Positions 35,561-44,663 of a stretch of DNA of 64,000 nt are shown here, in pieces; position 1 is the first letter of the stretch; the number at the start of each line of letters is the position of its first letter. The notes beneath the pieces were generated by a model, which did no database searches, was not told where the DNA came from, and saw only the letters and a list, made by a program, of their open reading frames with translations. The stretch comes from Streptomyces sp. NBC_01142 (lineage in GTDB: Bacteria > Actinomycetota > Actinomycetes > Streptomycetales > Streptomycetaceae), in contig NZ_JAPEOR010000003.1 of NCBI RefSeq assembly GCF_026341125.1, forward strand, positions 1,674,001 through 1,738,000, written 5' to 3'. The position numbers were made by a program, and so were the translations under genes.

Positions 35561-35719
35561 GTGATCAAGAACCTGATGCGGCGCGGCCTGCCCGCGTTCG
35601 TCCTCGCTGTCCTGTCTGTGCTCGGCGCCGCTCCCGCCTCCCACGCCCTGGACGCGCGGCCGGCCGCGGCTGCCACGCCCGTTTTCGATGCAGAACGGAT
35701 AAGGCTCCCCGGCGGTTGA
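35561..35719 (+). CDS. short secreted peptide or signal-peptide remnant
   Basis: A GTG-started 52-aa frame opens with a convincing Sec signal: basic IKNLMRRG, then a helix LPAFVLAVLSVLGAAPASHA. It stops soon after DAERIRLPGG inside a strong hairpin. It could be a small secreted peptide or the truncated start of a lost exported protein. The frame has no clear RBS. Confidence 0.4.
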   Translation: MIKNLMRRGLPAFVLAVLSVLGAAPASHALDARPAAAATPVFDAERIRLPGG

Positions 35720-35758
35720 GCGAGACGTCTGACTCTCGACTCTTCCGCCGGGGAGCCT
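35702..35758 (+). terminator. terminator-like hairpin overlapping the short frame's stop
   Basis: A perfect 14-bp stem, AGGCTCCCCGGCGG (35702-35715) with CCGCCGGGGAGCCT (35745-35758), has a 29-base loop that itself contains a CGAGA/TCTCG pairing. It is placed to stop transcription from the left. Confidence 0.65.
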
Positions 35759-35965
35759 CGTTGGTGCACGGACCACGAACTCCTGGCGCACTCGAACGCC
35801 CTGGACCGCAGGCTCCCTGCCCGAAGGAGCAGCAATTCCAGCTCTTCCATCGCTTCGGACTATGGGTCTGTCCCGTTGGCTGGACACGCCCGCTGCTCAC
35901 TGACGGCAACCTCCCGGCGATGCCTTCACCCCCCGTGCGGAGATCGACACCTTGCGGGGTCGTTG

Positions 35966-36748
35966 TTACTGCGTCTCCCCGTTGAAGGCCCAGATGCTGA
36001 ACGCTGCTCCCTGCGGGTCGTGCAGCGCAGCCAACGGCCCGACGGGGGTGTCGATCGGACCGTGAACGACGGCTCCGCCGAGTTTCCCGACGCGCTCGAC
36101 GGCCTCGTCGACGTCCGCGACGCAGAAGTAGACGATCCAGCGAGGCTGGACGCCCTCGCGCTGCGGAGGGATGAGCCCGCCGATCATCTCCCCGCCCACC
36201 GTGAAGCCCGTGAAGGGGGTGCCGGCCAGATCGACGGTCGTCGTGGTGAGGCCGAAAACCTGCTCGTAGAACGCCGCCGCCGCCTCCGTGCGGGGGGTCA
36301 TGAGCTCACTCCAGATGAAGGCGCCGGGCTCGTTGACCACCGTGGCGCCGATGTGGTCCTTCGCCTGCCACAGGCCGACCCCCACTCCGATGACATCCTC
36401 CCCGAACGCGACCCGGCCGGATTCCAGGGCATCGACCGGCGGCGTCAGCAGTCGGCCGCCGGCCGCCTCGAAGCCGGTCGCCGTGGCGTCGACGTCATCG
36501 ACGGCGAGGTGGGTCCGCCAGGTCGCAGAGGTTTCCTGCGTCGCCGTGCCAGGGGCTGGAGAGACCAGGGCGGCGACCACGCCATCGTTCATGACCGCCA
36601 CCGAGCAGGCCGAGCCCCCGTACATCGGTCGCTCTTCGAACTCCCAGTGAAACAGCCGGCCGTAGAAGGACCGAGCCCCCTCCGGGTCGGTGGTCAGCAG
36701 TTCCACCCAATTGGGCGTGCCCTGGCGATAGGAAAGGCGGCGCGGCAT
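35966..36748 (-). CDS. VOC family (glyoxalase-like) protein, two-domain
   Basis: A 260-aa protein with two glyoxalase/bleomycin-resistance modules: WVELLTTDPEGARSFYGRLF at about 14-33 and WSELMTPRTEAAAAFYEQVF at about 145-164, each followed by the beta-strand ladder, ending HDPQGAAFSIWAF. Paired VOC domains form a complete metal-binding barrel in one chain. The substrate is unknown. It stands alone on the minus strand. Confidence 0.88.
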   Translation of the reverse strand: MPRRLSYRQGTPNWVELLTTDPEGARSFYGRLFHWEFEERPMYGGSACSVAVMNDGVVAALVSPAPGTATQETSATWRTHLAVDDVDATATGFEAAGGRLLTPPVDALESGRVAFGEDVIGVGVGLWQAKDHIGATVVNEPGAFIWSELMTPRTEAAAAFYEQVFGLTTTTVDLAGTPFTGFTVGGEMIGGLIPPQREGVQPRWIVYFCVADVDEAVERVGKLGGAVVHGPIDTPVGPLAALHDPQGAAFSIWAFNGETQ

Positions 36749-37002
36749 CGCGGCTCCTCGTCGGTGTGGGGAAGCATCACGGACGCGAACCGGTGAACGT
36801 CGGCGAGGAGTTCAGGGTGTTCGCGCGCCGGTGCGGGAGATCTGGGCGTGGAACCCCGGTCGGACCGCGGGGAGATCGGGCGGCGGGACCGGGTATCTGG
36901 GGCGTCGGACCGCTCGTTTGCGCAGCTCAAGGGGATAGGAGGAAGGGCGAGCCATGACTCGATACTTTCATGGAATCGAGTCTCTACTGAACCCGGAACG
37001 GT

Positions 37003-38234
37003 TCACAAAGAGGGGCGGGTCTGCAGGTTGCCCTTGGTGAGGAAGTCGAGGAGGATCTGGCGGCTGGTTTGCGAAGTGAGGCTGCCGTAGGCGTCGTCGA
37101 AGGCGTGTTCGGCGAAGGGCAGTTCCTTGAATGTGGTGTCTAGGCCGTCGGCTCGGAGTGATGCGGCAAAGCCCTTGATGGTTTCGGGACGGGCGCTGCG
37201 GTCGCGGTCGCCCACGACGAGCAGCGTGCGTTGCAGGCCTTTTCGGATGTCGGTGGTCGGGGAGACTTCGCGGTAGCGCTCGGGGTACTGGTCAGGGGTA
37301 CCGCCGGTGAAGAGTTCTGCGGCCTCGCGGGAGCCTGAAACGTTGTCTTTCCACATCTGGGTGACGTCTGTGCCGGGGTAGAAGCCGACGACGGAGGACG
37401 GGGGCTTGGGGGTGGGGCCGTCGGTGGCATGGATCGTGCCGTTCTGGAGGCGGTAGGCGGTGTTCATGGCGAGAGTGCACCGGCGGACATGCCGCCCATG
37501 GAGATGCGGGAGAGGTCGACGCTGTACTCGTCGGCGTGGTCCTGCACCCACCTCAGGGCGGATAGCAGGTCTTGCGGGGCGGCGTTCCAGGTGGGTCGGC
37601 TGGGGGTGGCCAGGCTGTAGTCGACGGCGATGGCCGCCACACCGTGGTCGGCCAGCCAGCGTCCCGTACCGCGCAGGTCGCTCTTGTCGAAGGTGCGGAA
37701 GCCTCCGGCATGGGCAAGGAGGATGGCCGGCACCTTGCTGTTCCGGCTGTGCTTGGCCAGGTACAGGTCAGCCTTGAGCGCCTGGCCGTCGCGGGCGGCG
37801 TACACCTGGGTCGTGTCCGGGGTGGCGTTGGGGTAGGCGAGCTGACTGAAGATCTCGCCGAAGGACACCTTCGTACCCGCCTTCTGTGCGGCACTGAACT
37901 GGATGCCGCCGATGGCCAGCGCGGCCACGATGGACAGCGTGGTGACCGCGGTGAGGACGCGGCCCCAGCGCGCCAGGCCGCTGCGCCAGGCCAAGGCTCC
38001 CAGGAGGACGCCGACTAGAGCGAGGATGGCTATGTGGAAGGGGTACTGGCCGCCGAGCACTGGACCGATCACACCGGCCTTGGGGATCGCCGGAAAGTAT
38101 GCACCCAGCATGATCGTGGTGGTCAGGAAGGCCACGACGGAGGCGATCAGAGCGACCACGACGCGCAGCGTCCTCTTGACCCTGCCGGGAGGGATGGCCG
38201 CCGGCAAAGCGGCCGGGCGTCGGTTTGTGAACAT
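37003..38234 (-). pseudogene. alpha/beta hydrolase with N-terminal membrane helices, 2-base frameshift
   Basis: From the ATG at 38234 (AAGGAA site) the frame encodes three or four membrane helices (ALIASVVAFLTTTIMLGA, FHIAILALVGVLLGAL, VLTAVTTLSIVAALAI). An alpha/beta hydrolase follows: AILLAHAGGFRTFDKSDLRG and the nucleophile elbow ISMGGMSAG. A duplicated CT (near 37471-37475) throws the frame into a stop; the -1 frame continues AMNTAYRLQNGT, VVGDRDRSARPE and AEHAFDDAYG with the acid and His. Otherwise complete, so it may be a recent mutation or a sequence error. An IS5 lies directly upstream. Confidence 0.8.
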
Positions 38235-38275
38235 GATGGTGTTCCTTGGGAATGGGTGTGCGGGAGGCGGACTAA

Positions 38276-39163
38276 CTGATCGTTTCAGAATGAGGTTCGG
38301 AGTCGTCTCAAGCAGATGATGCTGCAAGCGAGTTGGAGCAGGGCGAGGTGCAGGTCGGCGCGTATCTCGTAGCGGATGCGGAGTCGCTTGAACTGGTGGA
38401 GCCAGGCGAAGGTGCGCTCGACGACCCAGCGGGTCCTGCCGAGCCCGGAGCCGTGGGTGGTGCCGCGGCGGGCGATCTTGGGTGTGATCCCTCGAGCCCG
38501 GACGAGGCGGCGGTATTTGTCGAAGTCGTAGCCCCGGTCGGCGAAGAGCCGTCGAGGGTGGCTTCGGGGTCGGCCGCGTAACCCGCGGACCGGCGGGATG
38601 GCGTCCAGAAGCGGCATGAGTTGGGTGACGTCGTGGCGGTTTCCGCTGGTCAGCGTGACGACGAGCGGTGTGCCGTGCCGGTCGACGATGAGGTGGTGTT
38701 TGCTGCCGGGCCGAGGCACGGTCGACCGGCGAAGGTCCGGTGTGAGCCCCCCTTTGAGGGCCCTGACGTGAGAGCCGTCGATCGCGGCGTCATCCATCTC
38801 CAGCAGGCCTTCTCTGCGTAGTTCCGCCAGAAGAACCTCGTGCAGGCGGGGCCATACCCCGGCCTCGGTCCAGTCCCGCAGCCGCCGCCAGGCCGTCACC
38901 CCGCTGCAGCCGACCTGCTCTGCGGGAACGTCCCGCCAGCTCACGCTCTTGCACAGCACATAAACGATGCCCCGCAACGCAGCCCGGTCATCCGCCGGCA
39001 ACCGCCCGGGATACCGATGCCGCCGAGGCGGACGAGCAGGCAAGAGCGACGCCACACGTTCCCACAGGTCATCAGGCACAAGATCAGCAGACACCCAACA
39101 GATCCTGCCGCCACCACACCCAACTGCCAAGCCCCACACCGAACTTCATTCTGAAACGATCAG
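38276..39163 (-). mobile_element. intact IS5-family insertion sequence
   Basis: An 888-bp element. Inverted ends begin CTGATCGTTTCAGAATGA at both sides (38276- and, reverse-complemented, to 39163), flanked by TAA duplicates at 38273-38275 and 39164-39166, the 3-bp TNA target used by part of the IS5 family. It carries one uninterrupted transposase. A truncated near-identical copy is at 21537-22034 in the same orientation. Confidence 0.92.
38285..39094 (-). CDS. IS5-family DDE transposase
   Basis: A 269-aa protein from the GTG at 39094 (AGGA about 9 bases upstream). An N-terminal DLVPDDLWERVASLLPARP region precedes the DDE core: DDAAIDGSHVRALKGG (first Asp), RRLFADRGYDFDKYRRLV (second Asp) and TRWVVERTFAWLHQFKRLRIRYE (Glu). 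All catalytic blocks are in one frame, so the element is likely active. Confidence 0.9.
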   Translation of the reverse strand: MSADLVPDDLWERVASLLPARPPRRHRYPGRLPADDRAALRGIVYVLCKSVSWRDVPAEQVGCSGVTAWRRLRDWTEAGVWPRLHEVLLAELRREGLLEMDDAAIDGSHVRALKGGLTPDLRRSTVPRPGSKHHLIVDRHGTPLVVTLTSGNRHDVTQLMPLLDAIPPVRGLRGRPRSHPRRLFADRGYDFDKYRRLVRARGITPKIARRGTTHGSGLGRTRWVVERTFAWLHQFKRLRIRYEIRADLHLALLQLACSIICLRRLRTSF

Positions 39164-39386
39164 TAAGCCTCCGTACTGGACACCACGAGATTGGCGTTCC
39201 GGGGCAGTCCTCTGCGTCCCCCGCAGGAGCCATCCTGCGGCGTAGCCCTCCAGAGCTACGCGGGTCCGGGAGCAGCATGATGGAAATCCCTGAAATTCCG
39301 CCGGTTCCCATCGCCCATGCGCGGGTGGGGCCTGGATCCGGGATGGCGTGGGCGTGTAGGGGTGCGCACGGGGCAATGCGGCGTTT

Positions 39387-40061
39387 TCAGCGGGCGGCGT
39401 TGCCGGGGGTGATCAGGCCGGTTTCGTAGGCGAAGATGGCGGCCTGGGTGCGGTCGCGTAGTTGCAGTTTGCGTAGGATGCGGCCGAAGTGGGTCTTGAC
39501 CGTCTCTTCGGAAACGACCAGTTTCTGGGCGATTTCGGCGTTGGACAGGCCCTGGGCCACGTGTGCGAGGACTTCGGTCTCGCGGTTGGTGAGGGCGTCG
39601 ATGCGCACCCCGGTCGGCCGCTTGGCGGCGGGGCTCACACGGGAGAACTCCGCGATGAGCCGTTTGGTGATGTCCGGGGCCAGAAGGGCTTCGCCCCGGG
39701 CCAGTACTCGTACGGCTTCCGCGAGCTGGACTCCGGAGGCGCTTTTGAGGAGAAACCCGGAAGCCCCAGAGCGCAGCGCCTCGTACACATATTCGTCGAG
39801 GTTGAAGGTGGTCAGGATGAGGATCTTCGTTGCTGTGCCAGGGCGGGAGGCGATCTGGCGGGTGGCCTCGATGCCGTCCATGCCCGGCATCCGGATGTCC
39901 ATCACGATCACGTCGGGTGTCAGTTCTCCGGCCCGCTCGACGGCCTGAGCGCCGTCTTCGGCGGTGGCGACGACTTCGATGTCGGGCTGGGCGCCGAGCA
40001 GGATGGAGAAGGCTTCCCGGACCATGGCCTGGTCGTCGGCGATGACTACGCGGATGGCCAC
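39387..40061 (-). CDS. NarL/LuxR-type response regulator
   Basis: A 224-aa two-domain regulator from the GTG at 40061. The receiver domain has the acidic pocket ADD (residues 8-10), phospho-acceptor D55 in VIVMDIRMPG, Thr in ILTTF and Lys in FLLKSA. A LuxR helix-turn-helix (LTNRETEVLAHVAQGLSNAEIA, VSEETVKTHFGRIL) fills about 155-215. It overlaps the 3' end of the sensor kinase gene by 16 bases, so the pair is co-expressed. The regulon is unknown. Confidence 0.93.
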   Translation of the reverse strand: MAIRVVIADDQAMVREAFSILLGAQPDIEVVATAEDGAQAVERAGELTPDVIVMDIRMPGMDGIEATRQIASRPGTATKILILTTFNLDEYVYEALRSGASGFLLKSASGVQLAEAVRVLARGEALLAPDITKRLIAEFSRVSPAAKRPTGVRIDALTNRETEVLAHVAQGLSNAEIAQKLVVSEETVKTHFGRILRKLQLRDRTQAAIFAYETGLITPGNAAR

Positions 40062-41347
40062 TGGTCGATCTCCTTGCTGGTGGCGGGCGAGGCGGGGTCG
40101 GGCAGGGTGGCGGTGACCTCGTATCCGCCGTCGGGGGTGGGGCCGATGGCCAAGTCGCCGCCGAGCATCGCGGTGCGCTCCCGCATGCCGGTGAGGCCGT
40201 GCCCGGATCCGGGCGAGGTGCCGGCCGGAAGCGTGGCAGGGCCGTTGAGGACGCGCAGGCACAGAGCGTCCCGCGTATAGGTGAGTTCGATGCTTGTCCC
40301 GGCTCCGGGGGCATGGCGCAGGACGTTGCTGAGGGCTTCCTGAATGATGCGGTAGGCCGACAGTTCCACGCCCGGCGACAGCGGGCGGACCGTGCCTTCG
40401 ATCCGGATGGTGGCGTGCAGACCGGCGGCGCGCACGCTGCCGAGGAGCGCATCGAGCTGTGCGAGGGAGGGCTGCGGGCTGGTGCCGGTCGTGCTGTCGT
40501 CGGCATCCGATCGCAGCAGGCCAAGCAAGTGACTCAGTTCAGCCAGCCCCTCCAGCGCGGTGGTGCGGATCGAGGCCAGCTCGGTGACCAGCTCCGGTGG
40601 GGGGTTCTGCACCCGGTAGGGCGCGGCATCGGCCTGGATGGAGATGAGCGACATGTGGTGGGCCACGACGTCATGCAACTCGCGCGCGATCCGGGTGCGT
40701 TCCTCCAGGACGGTGCGCAGCGCCCGTTCTTGGGCGGTGGCGGCGATCTGCTTGGTGAGGCGTGAATGGTCCTGGCGGCGGCCGCGGGCCACGGCACCGA
40801 TGAGCACGGCCAGACCGAACAACGAAAGCGCCCCGACGATCACCTTCCATGAGTCGACAGCGCAGCCGGACAGCTTCAGGATCACAGCCAGCAGGGCGCT
40901 CAGTACCGCCGCGGTGACTGCGGACAACAAGTACACCCGCAGCGTGAGGAGGAAGAGGACGCCCGCGTGCACCATCCACACGTAAAGCTGCCCGTCTTGG
41001 GCAGGCGGATACTCCAGCGTGATGCCGGTGAGGACTGCCATCGACAGCCACCAGGCGGGTGCCGGCCACCGCAGTGCGACCACCAGCGTGGCCGCATCCG
41101 CGATTCCCATGACCGGGGCCGTCATGTCGGCCGCCGCGGCCATCAGGGTGGCGGTGAGGCACACCAGGATGTGGGGCAGCCAGCGCAGCCAGCGGGGCCA
41201 GGCCAGCGGTGGCATGGGACGGGCGCATGTGGTGACCAGGTCGGCTCGCAAGATGCGCAGGCCAGTAGCCGTGTTGACCGTGTAAGGGAGGGTGGGGCGG
41301 TCCGCCGTGGGGACGGTCGTCTCAGGCACGCGATCATTGTCGGACAT
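40046..41347 (-). CDS. sensor histidine kinase (HisKA_3 type)
   Basis: A 433-aa kinase. Six or so membrane helices occupy about 50-185 (ILVCLTATLMAAAADMTA, WWLSMAVLTGITLEY, VLFLLTLRVYLLSAVTAAVL, VGALSLFGLAVLIGAVA). The dimerisation helix carries H225 in RIARELHDVVAHHMS. The HATPase_c domain shows the N box RIIQEALSNVLRHAPGA and the G box GSGHGLTGMRERTAML. With the overlapping response regulator it forms a two-component system; the stimulus is unknown. Confidence 0.93.
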   Translation of the reverse strand: MSDNDRVPETTVPTADRPTLPYTVNTATGLRILRADLVTTCARPMPPLAWPRWLRWLPHILVCLTATLMAAAADMTAPVMGIADAATLVVALRWPAPAWWLSMAVLTGITLEYPPAQDGQLYVWMVHAGVLFLLTLRVYLLSAVTAAVLSALLAVILKLSGCAVDSWKVIVGALSLFGLAVLIGAVARGRRQDHSRLTKQIAATAQERALRTVLEERTRIARELHDVVAHHMSLISIQADAAPYRVQNPPPELVTELASIRTTALEGLAELSHLLGLLRSDADDSTTGTSPQPSLAQLDALLGSVRAAGLHATIRIEGTVRPLSPGVELSAYRIIQEALSNVLRHAPGAGTSIELTYTRDALCLRVLNGPATLPAGTSPGSGHGLTGMRERTAMLGGDLAIGPTPDGGYEVTATLPDPASPATSKEIDQWPSA

Positions 41348-41748
41348 CGTGAGTACTTCGGTGGGGTCCGCAAGTCAGGCGTGCAGCAATCGTGCCGGGC
41401 CCGGGCTCACGGTGCACGGCCGAAGGCCGAACAGGTGCGTGCCGCTCCGGGGCAGGCGCAAGCGGCATCCACAGGAGCGTGCGAGCCGGATGGCCAGCAG
41501 ACCCCGGCGCGGCTGGGCAGATCGGTTTCTGCTCGCCCATGACACTTCCCTTCCAGATGGTCGCCAGAGCGACGCTACGGCGGAACTTCCTGGTCAGCAT
41601 CCTGCTGGAGAGCCGTATCCGATGTAGCTCCCCAGGGGGACGAGGGTGACACGGCGACGTATCGGGGGCCTGGCCCCCGTACCGTCTCGGCGCATTCGGA
41701 GACACGCCGCGGGATGCGCCCTGACTGGCAGCGGCCGAGGCTGGAGTC
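41348..41748. other. intergenic between kinase and ku
   Basis: The divergent promoters of the kinase and ku genes must lie here. A near-perfect palindrome CGGGGGCCTGGCCCCCG sits near 41658-41675. No gene is supported. Confidence 0.35.
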
Positions 41749-42371
41749 ATGAGGGCCATCTGGTCCGGCCTGATCCAGTTCGGGATGGTCGCGCTGCCTG
41801 TCCGGCTGTACGGGGCCACCGAGGAGCACGCCGTGCGCCTCCACGAGATCCACTCCTCCGACGGCAGCCGGGTCGAGCACCGGCGCTTCTGCCGTGCCGA
41901 GGGCCGGGAGATCCCGTACGACGAGGTCGGGCGCGGCTTCGCGCTGCCCGACGGCAGCATGGTGCCGCTCACCGAGGAGGACCTGGCCCGCCTGCCGCTG
42001 CCGACCAAGCACACCTGCGAGGTACTCGGCTTCGTACCGGGAGCGGGCATCGACCCGATCAGCTACAGCAAGCCGTACTACGCAGGCCCCGACGGTCCGG
42101 GCGCCGAGAGGCCGTACGCCCTGCTCGTGGAAGCCCTCGCGCGCACCGGAATGGTGGGCGTGGCCAAGGTCGCCATCAGGAGCCGCGAGCGCCTGGCCCT
42201 GCTGCGTCCCCGCCGCGGCGTGCTCGTCCTGCAGACTCTGCTGTGGGAGGACGAGCTTCGCGAGCCTGGGGATTTGGCCCGTCGGCACCGGTCACGGACC
42301 GGGAGCTGGAGCTCGCCGAGGTGCTGATCCGGGAGCTGACCGGCATCGAGAAGTTCTCCAGACTGCGTATG
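41749..42371 (+). pseudogene. ku: ku (DNA end-binding protein), 5' part
   Basis: Begins MRAIWSGLIQFGMVALPVRL and contains HRRFCRAEGREIPYDEVGRG, ISYSKPYYAGPDGPGAERPY, MVGVAKVAIRSRERLALLRP and TLLWEDELREPGDL, the bacterial Ku core beta-barrel used in non-homologous end joining. One base is missing in a C run near 42276-42282; afterwards the other frame gives APVTDRELELAEVLIRELTG. The gene is then cut by the Tn554-like element, and its C-terminus resumes at 51942. No ligD is nearby. Frameshift plus insertion make it non-functional. Confidence 0.88.
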
Positions 42372-42384
42372 TCTCATGAGACAT
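42369..42384. other. left attachment-like palindrome of the Tn554-like element
   Basis: ATGTCTCATGAGACAT is a perfect 16-bp palindrome at the left ku junction and includes the TCTCATGAGACA shared with the right end. It is a probable binding or crossover site for the tyrosine recombinases. Confidence 0.6.
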
Positions 42385-42395
42385 GGAACTTCTGA

Positions 42396-43009
42396 GCGAC
42401 CGCCTCGGTGGCGGAAGTCGAGGCCCTTCTGCGTCAGGCGTTGCGCCGCCCACCCCGACAAGGCCCTGCCCTCGATTCGCTGACTCCAAGAGGTCATGGT
42501 CCTGGCGGCAGGCCCTGAAGCTTTGAACCGCCATGTCACTGCGGGCAGCTGGTGCCCCGTCACGCATTCGAAACCCTCTGTATTCGTCCCTCAGCCGCGG
42601 GCATCGCGACCACCTGGTGCTTGAGCGCCGATAGCTCGGCATCGCTCCCGGGCCGTATGGCTCGGCCAGCCATCGACGCGCCGCTGATCGGCGCAATCAG
42701 TGATGCATAGACAGGCCGACCAGCACTGTGGCCAGGTAGCCCCGAGCAAGGAGAGGACCGCACAAGATGCGAATCCGGCGTATCGAGGTGCTGAGGGCTG
42801 TCGGGGGCCTTCTCATGCCTCGCACGCTGCGGCCAGTTGTGCCGGTGCGACAGAGGAGGCAGTCGCCGGACCCCGCCTGCCGCTGCTTGGCCGCTGGTGC
42901 AATAGCGGCCCCAGCGGTGTGACCGACCCGCTGGCCCTCTCTTGCGATGTATTCAACGCAACTTTTGGCTTCTTTCCGACAGCGCGGAACCGACCTGGAG
43001 GCCACTGGT
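42396..43009. other. left-end non-coding region of the Tn554-like element
   Basis: About 610 bases without a supported gene. Frames on both strands are short and lack RBS. It should hold the promoter of the cargo pair and possibly recombinase-binding subterminal sites. G+C falls towards 42940. Confidence 0.4.
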
Positions 43010-43456
43010 ATGGCACGTGCCGTGACGGCAGTAAGTGGCGGGCGCGGGGCGAGGGCGCAGTCGGGTGAGCGAGATCCTGCCCTCGAGCAACTGGCGAAGT
43101 TCTTTCCGATCGAGACTAGCGGTCCGTATCTAGCTATCTCGACCGTATTTATCCAGGGCACGAATGCTCATACGATCTCGCGCACCGTGGAGCTTTGGGT
43201 AACCTTTGGGGTTCTGCTGGTTGCAACATTTGTATTTCTGCTCAAGCTATACCCGGACGCAGAGTACAAGCATCGGTGGGTGCCAATCACCATTGGTATC
43301 GGCGCTTTCACTATTTGGGCTTATGCTTCAGGAGGGTTAGCGCAAGAGATCGACCTCTATAATGCCGGGCTTGCACTGGGCCTCCCGGCCTTGTATGCAG
43401 TGGTGGCAAGTCTATATGTGCCAGAAAAGAGGCGCATTGCAGAGAATGGGGAGTAA
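43010..43456 (+). CDS. three-helix membrane protein, first gene of the transposon cargo
   Basis: A 148-aa protein from the ATG at 43010 (GGAGG about 9 bases upstream; the frame extends to 42947 without an RBS). A soluble N-terminus of about 60 residues precedes three hydrophobic helices at about 61-80, 90-110 and 117-137, then a short charged tail. G+C and codon use are lower than in neighbouring streptomycete genes. Its TAA is followed immediately, with no gap, by the GTG of the protease gene, so the pair is translationally coupled. No family recognised; role as a membrane partner or effector is inferred. Confidence 0.7.
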   Translation: MARAVTAVSGGRGARAQSGERDPALEQLAKFFPIETSGPYLAISTVFIQGTNAHTISRTVELWVTFGVLLVATFVFLLKLYPDAEYKHRWVPITIGIGAFTIWAYASGGLAQEIDLYNAGLALGLPALYAVVASLYVPEKRRIAENGE

Positions 43457-44626
43457 GTGGAGGCCCTTCGCTCTATCGGCCGAGAGGCGATTGATTCTTT
43501 CAATCAAATCCTTGGCTTCCGAAACGTCACCGGTCTGCTCATTGAGAGCGATCCGATACTTCGTCGCCTGTGGCGGCTCCGTACCACTATGACGACAGCG
43601 GAATGGAATTCGCTCGACCACTTTCTAGCGGACCTGGGGCTATGGATGCGCCGGGGGCCATGGCCGCCGGATTCGGATATTTTTCGCAACTTGCTCGATG
43701 ATATTCCGGATCAGTATCGCGTGCCGCGCTGTGACCCAAACTGGACCTGTCGTGCCTTTGAGGCAATCCGCCAATCTCCGTGGCGAGCGCAAGGCCAGGA
43801 GGGGCCGGGCGTCGTCTTCACAGTGCTTCATGATCCCTCGGCTGAGCGCGGCATCCTTGAAGACCTTTGGGGTGCGACGAGTCAGCTCCCGTGGCGTGTG
43901 CGTCTGGCAGCGCGGCCTGTAGCAACTGCCAACTTGGGGCCCCGAAAGTCCCACCGTCCACTGATTGGCGGGATTTCAATTGGGGAGGCGGGGAAGCGAT
44001 CTAACGGTACCCTCGGCGGAATTCTCACTATTGACGGCGTGCCCTATGCCGTTACCTGTGGACATGTAATTGAAGCGCCATCGGATGCCGTTCAGCCTAG
44101 CGATCCTGACGGCGGGTCTGTTATCGGGCGCTGCTGTCACTCCACCCATGGCAGCCTGATTGGCCCCGGAAATCTATGTCGCGGTGTTGGCCCGGCAAAT
44201 ACTGTGGATGCTGCCCTGGTGTGGCTTGATCCCGCCATCGCGGTGACGGCGTCCGTGCGAAAGATTGGCCCGATCGTGCGCACGGTCCCAATCTCGGAAG
44301 TTACTGAAGGGGAGGCGGTTGAAGTGTCGTCGCGATCAGGAAATCGCCGCCTCGAAATCGGCGCTTTGGCTCTTCGCCGGAGTATTGCGATTGGTGGGAT
44401 CGACTATTGCTTTGAAGACCTCATTGAGATTCGCCACGCCGGCAGGGACTGGGGTTGGAAGGGAAGCATCTCGAGTCCGACAAAGGGTGGTGATTCCGGG
44501 AGTTGGGTGCTCCGTGCTGAGCCCGAGGGTCATTCCTGGGTCGGAATGGTCACAGCGTGTGACGGCCCCTCAAGCTATGCGCAGTTCGCAGAGACTGTCG
44601 AGAATTGGGCCAAATCGCGCGTTTGA
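43457..44626 (+). CDS. trypsin-like serine protease, second gene of the transposon cargo
   Basis: A 389-aa protein. The N-terminal about 170 residues are a helical domain (SDPILRRLWRLRTTMTTAEW, LRNLLDD-like) of unknown type, ending near a second small alpha/beta segment. The C-terminal half is a chymotrypsin-fold protease: TIDGVPYAVTCGHVI with catalytic H203, NTVDAALVWLDP with D251, and SPTKGGDSGSWVL with S347. The triad is intact. There is no signal peptide, so it acts in the cytoplasm. Directly coupled to the membrane protein gene and converging on the recombinase operon. Cytoplasmic trypsin-like proteases with extra N-terminal domains occur in bacterial conflict systems. Confidence 0.8.
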   Translation: MEALRSIGREAIDSFNQILGFRNVTGLLIESDPILRRLWRLRTTMTTAEWNSLDHFLADLGLWMRRGPWPPDSDIFRNLLDDIPDQYRVPRCDPNWTCRAFEAIRQSPWRAQGQEGPGVVFTVLHDPSAERGILEDLWGATSQLPWRVRLAARPVATANLGPRKSHRPLIGGISIGEAGKRSNGTLGGILTIDGVPYAVTCGHVIEAPSDAVQPSDPDGGSVIGRCCHSTHGSLIGPGNLCRGVGPANTVDAALVWLDPAIAVTASVRKIGPIVRTVPISEVTEGEAVEVSSRSGNRRLEIGALALRRSIAIGGIDYCFEDLIEIRHAGRDWGWKGSISSPTKGGDSGSWVLRAEPEGHSWVGMVTACDGPSSYAQFAETVENWAKSRV

Positions 44627-44663
44627 GGTAGCGCTTATCGATCGCCGGTCCTTGAGCAGGGCG

